From: CAZRNB01 sp964601355
Lineage (GTDB): Bacteria; Planctomycetota; Phycisphaerae; Sedimentisphaerales; Anaerobacaceae
Assembly (NCBI GenBank): GCA_964601355.1
Contig: CAZRNB010000013.1
Span: forward strand, 1-38,367
DNA length: 38,367 nt
Reading direction: 5' to 3'
A program made the translations under genes and the position numbers. Shown here one piece after another: positions 7,637 to 15,424 of the stretch. Numbering within the stretch: the stretch's first letter is position 1; each line of letters starts with the position of its first letter. The notes beneath the pieces are model-generated. The model saw only the letters and a program-made list of their open reading frames with translations, made no database searches and was not told where the DNA came from.

Positions 7637-9907
7637 ATGCAGGATGCGATTTTATTCATTATCTTATCGGTTGCACTACTAATTTCAGGTTGTTCGTCTC
7701 CCTCGGCTACGCTCGGGACAAGCGTAAACAAAGCTGAATCCTCGTCTTACAATGATTCGCAAGCAGCCCAGAATAAGGATAATGCGGCCGTTGACAAAAC
7801 GTCACAGAGTGAGGTGAACGACGTAAAGTTTGTAGGTAACCGTGCGTTCAAAGACAAGGTTCTGCGCCAAAGAATAGGCCCCGTGGCAGGTGAATATCTC
7901 GATCCCGTCCTGATTGAGATGGGCAGAAAAACCATAGTCGATGTCTATCGGAAGATAGGCTACGCCTTTGTGAGCGTGACATTGGATGAAGGGGAGCTTT
8001 CAAAAGGCAATGTAGTTTATCAAATTGATGAGGGGCCGAGGGTCAAGATTGCTAAGGTGAATTTCAGCGGCAATGAGAGTATAAAAACCGGGTCGCTTAA
8101 AAAAGTGATAAAGACAAAGAAAAAGAAATGGTTTTATTGGCCGTTCTACTACAGCGAAGAAACAGTGTCCGAAGATATAGAAAAGCTGGAAAATCTCTAC
8201 TATGAAAGAGGCTTTCTCGATTACGGCATATCAGCCAAAAAAGCGTTCACAGAGGATAAAAGCAAGGCGATCATCGCTTTCATAATTGATGAAGGGCCCG
8301 TCTATCGCATTGAGGATATTTTTATTACAGGCAACAAAACCTTTGACGGGCAGGATCTGCGGGCGAAGCTGCAATTACAGCCGGGACAGGTCTATCTGAA
8401 ACGAAAAGCTGAGTCAGATGCCAGGAGTCTCGTTAAGCTCTACCATGAGTATGGTTTCATCGATACCGAAGTTGGGCAGTGGCCGAGGTTCATTCCGGAT
8501 GTCAATATGGTCAACGTTGAATTTGGAATCACTGAGGGCAGGCAGTTTCAAATCGGCCGAATCGATATTGTAACCGGCGGCGAATTGACGCAGGATAAGG
8601 ATTTGGGTCAAATCAGCATAAGCGGCAATGAGCTTACACAGGATAAGTCCGTCCGGAGAGTATTGGACGAGTACGATTTTACGCCGGGCCAATTATACAA
8701 TGCAGATATTGCGCCTAAGCAGGGAGGTGGAAAGCTGGAAGAATATGTGCAAAGGAAGGTGCTTGCTGAGCAGGTTGTTATCAGGCCGCAGGGTCAGCCT
8801 TATGAATCTGGCGATGATCCGAACCTTCTTGGCCAGGATGTAATAGTCGGCGTACAAGAGGGTAAGACAGGATTGCTCCAGCCGGGCGTAGGAATAAGCA
8901 GTGACAGTGGCGTAATCGGCAGTTTGGTTTTCGACCAGCGCAATTTCGATGTTAACGATTGGCCTGAAAGCTTCGAGGATTTTATTACCATGAATGCCTT
9001 CAGGGGCGCAGGTCAGAGATTAAGAATTTCGCTGGCGCCAGGCACGGAATTCAGCGCGTATTCGGTTGATTTCAGCGACCCTTACTGGCGGGATAAGCCT
9101 GTAACGTTCGACTTCATGGGCTCAAAATACATGAGATTTAGAGAAAGTTACGATGAAGACAGGCTTAGAAGTGTTGTCGGCTTCGAGCAGCGACGCAAAG
9201 AGCACTGGCGAAGGAGTCTATCCTTCAGAGCCGAAATGGTGGATGTATCAAGCCTTGATTACGACGCTCCTAAAGAAATCACGGATGTAAAGGGAAACAA
9301 TGCTCTTTTCGGGATTGCCCTGGGTATTGGAAGAGATATGACAAACGATGAATTCAGGCCGAGCCAGGGTTATACCTTTAATGTCAATTACGAGCAGGTG
9401 GCGGGTGACTACATGTTCGGGATTCCGAGTGGAACATACGTATGGTATAAGACGCTTTATGAGGATATCCTTAATCGAAAAACTGTTTTAGCTACCAAGC
9501 TGCACGCAGCGTCCACATTGGGTGATGCACCGCCTTTTGAAAAGTTTTATGCGGGAGGCTCATACAGTCTAAGGGGCTTTGGGTATCGCGGCGTAAGTCC
9601 GAGGGGTTTGCAAACCAATGTCACTAATCCCAAACGAAAGGACCCTATCGGCAGTGATTGGTTATTTTTGGCAAGCTCCGAGGTAACTGTGCCTTTAATA
9701 GGAGACAACATTGCAGCTTTATTTTTTATCGACAGCGGCGCAATTGATACCGGCAACTATCGCGCCGCGGTGGGTACGGGAATACAGATACTGATACCCT
9801 GGTTTGGAGAAGTGCCGATGAGATTTGAGCTGGCCACACCGTTTATGAAAGACGGTGATGACGATACACAGGTCTTCAGCTTCTCCATAGGAGGACGATT
9901 GTTTTAA
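7637..9907 (+). CDS. bamA: Outer membrane protein assembly factor BamA (Omp85 family)
   Basis: 756 residues; the central pore of the BAM machine that inserts beta-barrel proteins into the outer membrane. Four POTRA domains are readable: about 61-133 (VNDVKFVGNRAF), 136-220 (VKIAKVNFSGNESIK), 223-300 (YRIEDIFITGNKTF) and 305-409. The barrel follows from about 412 and contains the family motif LRGFGYRG (loop 6). It ends in Phe (SIGGRLF), the usual barrel signature. The N-terminus has a lipobox, LLISGC with Cys19, unusual for BamA. Residues about 21-28 come from a CTCGGCTACGCTCGGG palindrome. A small internal duplication, GGELTQDK and GNELTQDK, lies in POTRA4. It heads the envelope block and is followed by skp and lpxD, a classic arrangement. 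Confidence 0.95.
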   Translation: MQDAILFIILSVALLISGCSSPSATLGTSVNKAESSSYNDSQAAQNKDNAAVDKTSQSEVNDVKFVGNRAFKDKVLRQRIGPVAGEYLDPVLIEMGRKTIVDVYRKIGYAFVSVTLDEGELSKGNVVYQIDEGPRVKIAKVNFSGNESIKTGSLKKVIKTKKKKWFYWPFYYSEETVSEDIEKLENLYYERGFLDYGISAKKAFTEDKSKAIIAFIIDEGPVYRIEDIFITGNKTFDGQDLRAKLQLQPGQVYLKRKAESDARSLVKLYHEYGFIDTEVGQWPRFIPDVNMVNVEFGITEGRQFQIGRIDIVTGGELTQDKDLGQISISGNELTQDKSVRRVLDEYDFTPGQLYNADIAPKQGGGKLEEYVQRKVLAEQVVIRPQGQPYESGDDPNLLGQDVIVGVQEGKTGLLQPGVGISSDSGVIGSLVFDQRNFDVNDWPESFEDFITMNAFRGAGQRLRISLAPGTEFSAYSVDFSDPYWRDKPVTFDFMGSKYMRFRESYDEDRLRSVVGFEQRRKEHWRRSLSFRAEMVDVSSLDYDAPKEITDVKGNNALFGIALGIGRDMTNDEFRPSQGYTFNVNYEQVAGDYMFGIPSGTYVWYKTLYEDILNRKTVLATKLHAASTLGDAPPFEKFYAGGSYSLRGFGYRGVSPRGLQTNVTNPKRKDPIGSDWLFLASSEVTVPLIGDNIAALFFIDSGAIDTGNYRAAVGTGIQILIPWFGEVPMRFELATPFMKDGDDDTQVFSFSIGGRLF
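7697..7720. repeat. In-frame palindrome in bamA (CTTCGACTTCGCTCGGG family)
   Basis: CTCCCTCGGCTACGCTCGGG directly after the lipobox cysteine codon region, encoding SPSATLGT. It belongs to the same family as the recJ, lpxA and intergenic copies. Confidence 0.65.
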
Positions 9908-9918
9908 AAAGGGAAACG

Positions 9919-10008
9919 ATCCCACGTAAAATGTGGGGGTAGTTCTTTGTTCATTGTTCGTTGTCAATGAACTATGAACTCATAACTCCCCAATTTATTG
10001 GGGGATTT
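9919..10008. repeat. Nested palindromes between bamA and skp
   Basis: An outer module of the CCCACGTAAAATGTGGGGG type (9921-9939) and CTCCCCAATTTATTGGGGG (about 9986-10005) brackets a GTTCATTGTTCGTTG / CAATGAACTATGAAC module (9948-9980). Two repeat families are thus combined in one intergenic gap. Confidence 0.7.
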
Positions 10009-10032
10009 CTAAACAAAAGGAAAGGTGTAATT

Positions 10033-10629
10033 ATGAAAATAAGGTCGATTATCATCTTAGGTTGTTTTATCGGTTTGGTTTTTTTGTCCGTGGGGTATGA
10101 GTATAGCCGTGCTGAGCTCAAAGCTGATACGGATCATCTGAAGATTGGGATTATCAGTATTCGGAAAATTTTGCGCACCTGTAAGAGAAGTGCACAGTAT
10201 AAGGTTGAGGTATTAACCGAACAGGGCAGAAAAAATACAGAGCTGGAAAAGCTTTCTAAAGAGATAGAAATGCAGGAAGCCGGACTCAAAGTGCTGAAGC
10301 CCGGCAGCAGCGACTTTCTGACTCAGCTCGGGGAAATGATAGAAAAACGCTACCAGCTGGAGGCTAAGCAGGAAATCAATAAGCAGCAAAGCACATTAAG
10401 GCATCAGCAATGGACTGAGGACGTTTATAAGGAAGTCCTGCGGATAACGCAGGAATTGGCTAAGGAGAAAAGCCTTGATTTGGTTTTTGAGAAGGATGAG
10501 CCGGAATTTCCGGTAGCCAGCGCCGATGAGCTTGTGATGATTCTTAACACTCATAAGCTGTTGTACAGCGCCGATTGTTTGGATTTAAGCGATGAGGTAA
10601 TTGCTCGGCTGGATGCTGAAAAGAAATAA
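10033..10629 (+). CDS. OmpH/Skp-family periplasmic chaperone
   Basis: 198 residues from the ATG at 10033. Skp-type proteins hold unfolded outer-membrane proteins in the periplasm before BamA. A signal peptide spans about 1-28 (KIR, a hydrophobic core, then YSRAELKA). The mature part starts with the typical strand HLKIGIISIRKIL and continues as a charged, coiled-coil-rich arm (ELEKLSKEIEMQEAGLK). It ends with a second strand, SLDLVFEKDE. The earlier in-frame ATG at 9967 lies inside repeats and has no ribosome site. AAAGGAAAGG upstream of 10033 decides the start. The position between bamA and lpxD is the standard one for skp. Confidence 0.9.
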   Translation: MKIRSIIILGCFIGLVFLSVGYEYSRAELKADTDHLKIGIISIRKILRTCKRSAQYKVEVLTEQGRKNTELEKLSKEIEMQEAGLKVLKPGSSDFLTQLGEMIEKRYQLEAKQEINKQQSTLRHQQWTEDVYKEVLRITQELAKEKSLDLVFEKDEPEFPVASADELVMILNTHKLLYSADCLDLSDEVIARLDAEKK

Positions 10630-10630
10630 A

Positions 10631-10725
10631 GATGGATACTTGATACTCGATTCTCGTCTCCGCAGGACACCTTTCGGCGCTGCTCCGGCACGCTCCGCCG
10701 TGACGAGCTGAGTATCGAGCATCTA
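10631..10725. repeat. Iterated GATACTTGATACTCGA hairpin
   Basis: The left arm reads GATACTTGATACTCGATTCTCGTC and the right arm GACGAGCTGAGTATCGAGCATC. A GC-rich centre contains CACGCTCCGCCGTG. It lies directly downstream of the skp stop codon. Confidence 0.65.
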
Positions 10726-10726
10726 G

Positions 10727-10850
10727 TAGTCTGTCAAATTCGATTAGGTAGGTTGTCATTCCGCACTTGATGCGGAATCCGGTCTGTTAATAGGTCTGGA
10801 TTCCCGCTTTCGCGGGAATGACAAGTCACAAAAATAATTTTGACAGACTA
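10727..10850. repeat. Element bounded by TAGTCTGTCAAATT inverted repeats
   Basis: TAGTCTGTCAAATT (10727-10740) and AATTTTGACAGACTA (10836-10850) bracket an inner palindrome. That palindrome begins GTCATTCCGCACTTGATGCG and ends TTTCGCGGGAATGAC. It has the form of a MITE-like element without any coding capacity. Only one copy is seen in this window. Confidence 0.65.
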
Positions 10851-10856
10851 CCAGTG

Positions 10857-10994
10857 CTTTGTCGCAGGTAATTTGAGAAGTTGTCATTGCGAGACCACCT
10901 TAGGTGGCCGTGGCAATCTCATAAATCAAATGTCAGAGATTGCTTCGCTTCGCTCGCAATGACATAAATCATTTAAGCTGCGACAGAATACTAG
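10857..10994. repeat. About 140-base composite palindromic element, copy 1
   Basis: The outer arms are TTTGTCGCAG (from 10858) and CTGCGACAGAATACTAGTA (from 10979). The core contains TCATTGCGAG / GCAATCTC modules (10884-10964). Its reverse complement matches 37381-37516 along almost the whole length, including the non-palindromic spacer ATAAATCAAATGTCAGAG. These are two copies of one mobile-like element in opposite orientation. Confidence 0.8.
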
Positions 10995-11013
10995 TATCAA
11001 GAATCGATTAAAC

Positions 11014-12078
11014 ATGAGATTAACAGCTGCACAATTGGCTGAACGGCTCGGAGCTGAGCTAATCTGCCCGCCTCAGACGGCTGAGCCGTCATGGCGAGAC
11101 AGACAGATAAGCTCCGTCGCTGCCGTGGAAGCAGCCCGCGAGAGTGACATCACTTTCATTACCAATGATCGGCACATAGCTGCGCTTGCAAAATCCGCGG
11201 CAGGAGCGGTTATTGTAGGCAGCCGTTTTGATGGTGTGTCCACGCCACAATTGCTCGTTAAAAATGTTGATGCAGCACTGATAACAGCCTTGAATATCTT
11301 TGCGCCTGAGTTGAAGCGGGTGGCATCCGGAATTGATCCGACAGCTAAGATAGGGCAGAATGTCCGGCTATCCAACGGTGTCGCTGTTGGAGCGAATGTC
11401 GTAATCGACGACGGAGTGGAAATCGGGCCGGACAGTGTAATCGGAAGCGGCTGCAAAATAGGCGAGGACTCAAAAATCGGCAATAATTGTCGTCTTGACG
11501 GCAATGTTGTTGTTTATCATAACTGCCGGTTGGGCAATAATGTTATCATTCAGGCAAACAGCACGATCGGCTCAGTTGGTTTCGGGTATTCGTTTATTGA
11601 CGGTGCTCATCGGCTTATTCCGCATAATGGCGGAGTAGTCATTGAAGATTTTGTTGAGATAGGAGCCAATTGCTGCGTTGACAGGGCGAAATTCGGAAAT
11701 ACTATAATTGGAGCTGGAACAAAGATAGATAATCTGGTGCAGATTGCTCATAATGTAGTGATCGGCAAATGCTGTCTGATAGTCAGCCAGGCTGGTATTT
11801 CCGGAAGCTGCAAACTTGGCGACGGCGTGGTGCTGGGCGGGCAGGTTGGGCTGGTGGATAATATAGAGATAGGAGAGGGCACTATGATTGGTGCTCAGGC
11901 TGGCGTTATTAGTGGTACCGCAGCCGGCGCAAGATTGCTTGGTTCACCGGCAATTGACATCAGAGATGCGATGAAGATATTTGGTTTGATGAAACGTTTG
12001 CCGAAATTGGCTGAGCAGTTGAAGGAGCTGACTGATAGGGTAAAGAGACTTGAAGCTGCAAAAGACCATAAAAGCTGA
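11014..12078 (+). CDS. lpxD: UDP-3-O-acylglucosamine N-acyltransferase LpxD
   Basis: 354 residues; adds the second (N-linked) 3-hydroxyacyl chain in lipid A synthesis, in the cytosol. The N-terminal uridine-binding domain spans about 1-100. A left-handed beta-helix of hexapeptide repeats (GVAVGANVVIDDGVEIGPDS and similar) spans about 105-315. A C-terminal helix (KRLPKLAEQLKELTDRVKRL) completes it. The catalytic His246 lies in QIAHNVVIG, the diagnostic LpxD motif. Length is normal. It overlaps the next gene by 29 bases, implying translational coupling. The ATG at 11014 has little Shine-Dalgarno signal, but the protein aligns from its first residues. Confidence 0.96.
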   Translation: MRLTAAQLAERLGAELICPPQTAEPSWRDRQISSVAAVEAARESDITFITNDRHIAALAKSAAGAVIVGSRFDGVSTPQLLVKNVDAALITALNIFAPELKRVASGIDPTAKIGQNVRLSNGVAVGANVVIDDGVEIGPDSVIGSGCKIGEDSKIGNNCRLDGNVVVYHNCRLGNNVIIQANSTIGSVGFGYSFIDGAHRLIPHNGGVVIEDFVEIGANCCVDRAKFGNTIIGAGTKIDNLVQIAHNVVIGKCCLIVSQAGISGSCKLGDGVVLGGQVGLVDNIEIGEGTMIGAQAGVISGTAAGARLLGSPAIDIRDAMKIFGLMKRLPKLAEQLKELTDRVKRLEAAKDHKS

Positions 12079-13360
12079 TGCCAAGATTACCGGTAAAGGC
12101 TTATTTAGCGGACAGGAGGCGAAGGTCGTTTTTCGTCCCGCCGCTGCGGATACGGGGCTTGTTTTTATACGGACGGATGTTCCGGAAACGGTACGAATTG
12201 CCGCTGTGGCGCCGAATATTGCTGAGAGGACTCGCCGAACAGCAATAAAGAAAGGTTCCGTCAGTGTAGAAACAATAGAGCATTGTTTGGCTGCCGTCAA
12301 TGCGATGGAGATAGACAATGTGCTTATAGAAGTTAACGGCTCAGAATTGCCGGCTCCGGATTGCAGTTGTGCCGGATATTTCAATATCCTCAAACGGGCG
12401 GGTGTGGTTGAACAGCAGGTAAGTCGTAAGGAGTTTGTTATCCATGAGCCTATCAGCATCACGGCCGGTGACGCATCGATATATGCCCTTCCATACGCGG
12501 ATGACGGATTGAATATCACTTATGATCTGGATTACGGAGGCCATACCGGCATTGGCAGACAAATCTACAGTTGTCGGCTTACGCCGGAAAGCTTTGAGAG
12601 GAACCTGGCACCGGCGAGGACCTTTTTGCTGGAAGCTGAGGCTAAGCAGTTCCAGGCCCGCGGCGTGGGGACACATATTGGTCCACGTGACCTCCTGGTT
12701 ATTGACTCAGACGGTCCTATTAAGAACAGCTACAGATTTCCTAATGAGTGCGTCAGGCACAAGATTGTTGATTTGATAGGCGATCTGACGCTGGTCGGTC
12801 GGGCTGTAAAGGGCAGGATTGTAGCCTATAAAAGCGGACATTCGCTGAACCAGCAGCTGGTAAGAAAATTGTATGATGCAGCACAGCGGGCCGAGCGCAT
12901 CCAGGAGTTTGGGACCGATGCAGTTCTTGATATCCGCAGAATTCAAAGGATTCTTCCCCATAGATATCCATTTTTATTGGTGGACAAAATTATCGAAATA
13001 GAAGGCGATACGCGAATCAAAGGCGTTAAAAATGTAAGCTTTAATGAGCAGTTTTTCCAGGGACATTTTCCCGGCACGCCCATTATGCCGGGCGTTCTTG
13101 TCGTGGAGGCGATGGCGCAGGTCTCGGGATTGTTATTTGCTCAAAAGCTGGAAAATACCGGAAGATTAGCAGTGCTATTAAGCATGGACGGCGTAAAATT
13201 ACGAAAAGCTGTCGTCCCAGGCGACCAGCTTATCCTTATCGCTGAAACAGTTAAGCTGAGGAAAAGAACTGCTCATTGTCAGTGCAGAGCCATGGTAGGT
13301 GAAACCGTGGTCGCCGAAGCGCAATTCAGATTTATGCTGGTCGATGATGATAAAGTATAG
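12050..13360 (+). CDS. lpxC/fabZ: Bifunctional LpxC-FabZ fusion: UDP-3-O-acyl-GlcNAc deacetylase / 3-hydroxyacyl-ACP dehydratase
   Basis: 436 residues with two enzymes in one chain. The LpxC part (about 1-290) is the zinc deacetylase that commits lipid A synthesis. Its zinc ligands His78 (EHCLAA), His237 and Asp241 (RHKIVDLIGDL) and catalytic His264 (GHSLN) fall almost exactly at the E. coli positions 79, 238, 242 and 265. The FabZ part (about 297-436) dehydrates 3-hydroxyacyl-ACP. LPHRYPFLLVD is followed by GHFPGTPIMPG (His339) and VVEAMAQ (Glu353). The two activities compete for the same 3-hydroxyacyl-ACP pool, so fusion may balance lipid A and fatty-acid synthesis. The same fusion is known in Bacteroidota and planctomycetes. 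It starts inside lpxD (29-base overlap). Confidence 0.97.
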   Translation: MKLQKTIKADAKITGKGLFSGQEAKVVFRPAAADTGLVFIRTDVPETVRIAAVAPNIAERTRRTAIKKGSVSVETIEHCLAAVNAMEIDNVLIEVNGSELPAPDCSCAGYFNILKRAGVVEQQVSRKEFVIHEPISITAGDASIYALPYADDGLNITYDLDYGGHTGIGRQIYSCRLTPESFERNLAPARTFLLEAEAKQFQARGVGTHIGPRDLLVIDSDGPIKNSYRFPNECVRHKIVDLIGDLTLVGRAVKGRIVAYKSGHSLNQQLVRKLYDAAQRAERIQEFGTDAVLDIRRIQRILPHRYPFLLVDKIIEIEGDTRIKGVKNVSFNEQFFQGHFPGTPIMPGVLVVEAMAQVSGLLFAQKLENTGRLAVLLSMDGVKLRKAVVPGDQLILIAETVKLRKRTAHCQCRAMVGETVVAEAQFRFMLVDDDKV

Positions 13361-13365
13361 AAAGT

Positions 13366-13412
13366 GATTCGTGCCGCGAGCCACGAGTGACGAAAGACGG
13401 GAGACGCAAGTG
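13366..13412. repeat. Iterated GAC/GAG-word repeat at the lpxA start
   Basis: CCACGAGTGACGAAAGACGG then GAGACGCAAGTGAC: the GACGAGAGACG word family also found at 15390-15424, 15592-15625 (in nfi), 17024-17094 (in uvrA) and 36563-36580. It appears to supply the GGGAG and GTG used as the lpxA start. Confidence 0.6.
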
Positions 13413-14345
13413 ACTAAGATACATCGCAGAGCAGTAATTCATAAAGATGCCAGCCTGGCTGATGGTGTTATCATTGGACCTAATTGCGTAATTGAAAGCG
13501 GAGTGACGATTGGTGCAGGCACTTTGCTCGACGCCAATGTAATAATTGGCAAAAACGTCGGAATCGGAGGAAACAATCATCTTTTTGCTAATTGTGTGAT
13601 TGGAGGCAGGCCACAGATTCTGGGTTTGGATCCTGACAAGCCGATTGGCGGATTGCTTATCGGCGATGGAAATATCATTCGAGAGCAGGCAACAATCCAT
13701 CCGAGCATTTATGAGGGTGAGCTGACCAGGATAGGCAATGACAACCTGCTTATGATTGGCGTGCATATTGGGCATGATTGTGTGCTCGAAGACAAGATTG
13801 TTATGAGTAACTATTCGCAGTTAAGCGGGCATTGCAAAATCCAGACCGGAGTTTGGCTTAGCGCAATGGTGTTGATGCATCAGTTTGTTACTGTCGGCAG
13901 GTGGTGTTACGCAGCGGGGCTTACCGGAATAAATAAGGATGTACCTCCGTTTCTCACGGTCAGCGGACATTATCCGCCACGGGTACGCGGTGTCAACAAG
14001 CGTGGTTTAAAGCGGGCGGGCTTGACCGAAGATCAGCAAAAACATGTTATAGATGCTTACGGAAAACTTTATCGCACGGGAGGCACTCTGCTTGAGAACG
14101 CAAAGGCCCTGGCACAGGAAGACGGACTTGATGAAAACGTTCGTGCTATGATTGATATGATAATAAAGAGCAGCCGGCACCAATTTGGAAGATACCTGGA
14201 GATATTCAGAGAGCACAAGCATGCCCCTTCGGCAGGTTCAGAGCAGACTCTGATCGCAGTCGATGGAATGGATGACAGACAGCAAACGCTTGCCCTGAGC
14301 GAAGTCGAAGGGACAGATGACGGAGTGCAGATGGCAGGTGATTGA
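13410..14345 (+). CDS. lpxA: Acyl-ACP--UDP-N-acetylglucosamine O-acyltransferase LpxA
   Basis: 311 residues from the GTG at 13410; an alternative upstream GTG at 13371 would add 13 repeat-derived residues. It catalyses the first step of lipid A synthesis, acylation of UDP-GlcNAc. A left-handed beta-helix fills about 5-185, and NDNLLMIGVHIGHDC carries the catalytic His122. A helical C-terminal domain follows (RGLKRAGLTEDQQKHVIDAY). The usual length is about 260. The extra C-terminal tail after HKHAPSAG contains a palindrome of the CTTCGACTTCGCTCAGG family (14292-14314, encoding LALSEVEGT), so the tail is probably repeat-derived. GGGAG precedes the GTG. The next gene may modify the sugar used here. 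Confidence 0.93.
   Translation: MTKIHRRAVIHKDASLADGVIIGPNCVIESGVTIGAGTLLDANVIIGKNVGIGGNNHLFANCVIGGRPQILGLDPDKPIGGLLIGDGNIIREQATIHPSIYEGELTRIGNDNLLMIGVHIGHDCVLEDKIVMSNYSQLSGHCKIQTGVWLSAMVLMHQFVTVGRWCYAAGLTGINKDVPPFLTVSGHYPPRVRGVNKRGLKRAGLTEDQQKHVIDAYGKLYRTGGTLLENAKALAQEDGLDENVRAMIDMIIKSSRHQFGRYLEIFREHKHAPSAGSEQTLIAVDGMDDRQQTLALSEVEGTDDGVQMAGD
14292..14314. repeat. In-frame palindrome in the lpxA tail
   Basis: GCCCTGAGCGAAGTCGAAGG: the reverse orientation of the CTTCGACTTCGCTCAGG family. It encodes ALSEVEG in the non-conserved C-terminal tail of LpxA. Confidence 0.75.
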
Positions 14346-14387
14346 TGACGGATGCAGGCTTCTGTATTCTTAAGAGAGATGCGAGAT

Positions 14388-15389
14388 ATGGAAATCCGGA
14401 CAGCTATTATAGGCGCAGGCAAAATGGGGGCGATACACGCCAAGGTTTATGACCAGCTTCCTCAAAGCAAGCTTACAGCAATAGTTGATATAAATGCCGA
14501 AAAAGCGCAACGCCTGGCCGACCAGTATCATTGTCAGGCAGCCACCTGTTGCGGGGACATTCTTGATAAAGTTGATGCGGTGACGATAGCGGCTCCGACA
14601 ACGGAGCATCTGAACCTTGCGAAAATCTTTATCCAAAAGGGCATTGCGGTTCTGATAGAAAAACCACTGGCAGCCAATGTTAAAGAGGGCAGAAAAATTG
14701 TAGCCCTTGCCAAAAAGAATAACACTGTTGTAGCAGTGGGACATTCTGAACGCTGTAATCCCGTCGTTCAGGCCATCAAAAGGCTCAACATTGAGCCGAA
14801 ATTTATCGAGGCCAGCCGGGTCAGTCCATATCCTTTTCGCTCTACCGACATCGGAGTGGTGCTGGACGTGATGATTCACGATATCGATATTATTCTTTCT
14901 CTGGCGGCAAGTGAGATTAAAAAAGTCGATGCTGTTGGTGTTAGTGTTATCGACAGGGCTGAAGATATTTGTAATGCGAGAATCGTTTTTGAAAGCGGTT
15001 GTATCGCGAATATCACCGCCTCCAGGCTGGCTTTGAAAACCGAAAGAAAGTTGAGGGTATTCAGCAGACAGGCGTATTTAAGCGCTGATTTTATTAAAAA
15101 GGACGGCACTGTTATTAAGGTCGACCCAAATATAAATGTTCCGGAGTTGATAAAGCAATATCAAACGCGTGAAGATTTTGATCCTATGAGCGTGAACTGG
15201 CTGGATTTACTGCACATTGAGCAGCTTGATGTAGATGACAAGGAGCCGTTGCGTATTGAGCAGGAGGCTTTTTTGCGGGCCGTAAGCGACAGGGCGTTTA
15301 CGCCTGAGGTCAGTGCCGAAGAGGGACTGGCGGCTCTGGAATGTGCCGAGAAAATATTGGCCTCTATGAAAAAACACAAATGGGACTAG
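14388..15389 (+). CDS. Gfo/Idh/MocA-family dehydrogenase, possible GnnA-type UDP-GlcNAc 3-dehydrogenase
   Basis: 333 residues. An N-terminal Rossmann domain (AIIGAGKMGAIHAKVY) is followed by the family EKP motif (IEKPLAANVKEGR) and a C-terminal alpha/beta sugar-binding domain with VMIHDIDIILSLA. It lies directly after lpxA. In Acidithiobacillus ferrooxidans, the gene gnnA next to lpxA encodes a member of this family that oxidises UDP-GlcNAc at C3, so that GnnB can aminate it and LpxA can form an amide. Location and family make that role possible here (inference), but no aminotransferase gene follows in the window. The start at 14388 is supported by GAGAG 10 bases upstream; ATG 14379 and earlier starts add non-conserved residues. 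Confidence 0.85.
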   Translation: MEIRTAIIGAGKMGAIHAKVYDQLPQSKLTAIVDINAEKAQRLADQYHCQAATCCGDILDKVDAVTIAAPTTEHLNLAKIFIQKGIAVLIEKPLAANVKEGRKIVALAKKNNTVVAVGHSERCNPVVQAIKRLNIEPKFIEASRVSPYPFRSTDIGVVLDVMIHDIDIILSLAASEIKKVDAVGVSVIDRAEDICNARIVFESGCIANITASRLALKTERKLRVFSRQAYLSADFIKKDGTVIKVDPNINVPELIKQYQTREDFDPMSVNWLDLLHIEQLDVDDKEPLRIEQEAFLRAVSDRAFTPEVSAEEGLAALECAEKILASMKKHKWD

Positions 15390-15424
15390 ATTCGTCGCTC
15401 GTCTCTCGTCACTCGTCCCTCGTT
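15390..15424. repeat. Iterated TCGTCGCTCGTC repeat
   Basis: TTCGTCGCTCGTCTCTCGTC then ACTCGTCCCTCGT: tandem TCGTC/CTCGT words in the convergent gap between the dehydrogenase gene and nfi. It runs into the 3' end of nfi, whose last residues (IKTRDE) are read from it. Confidence 0.7.
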
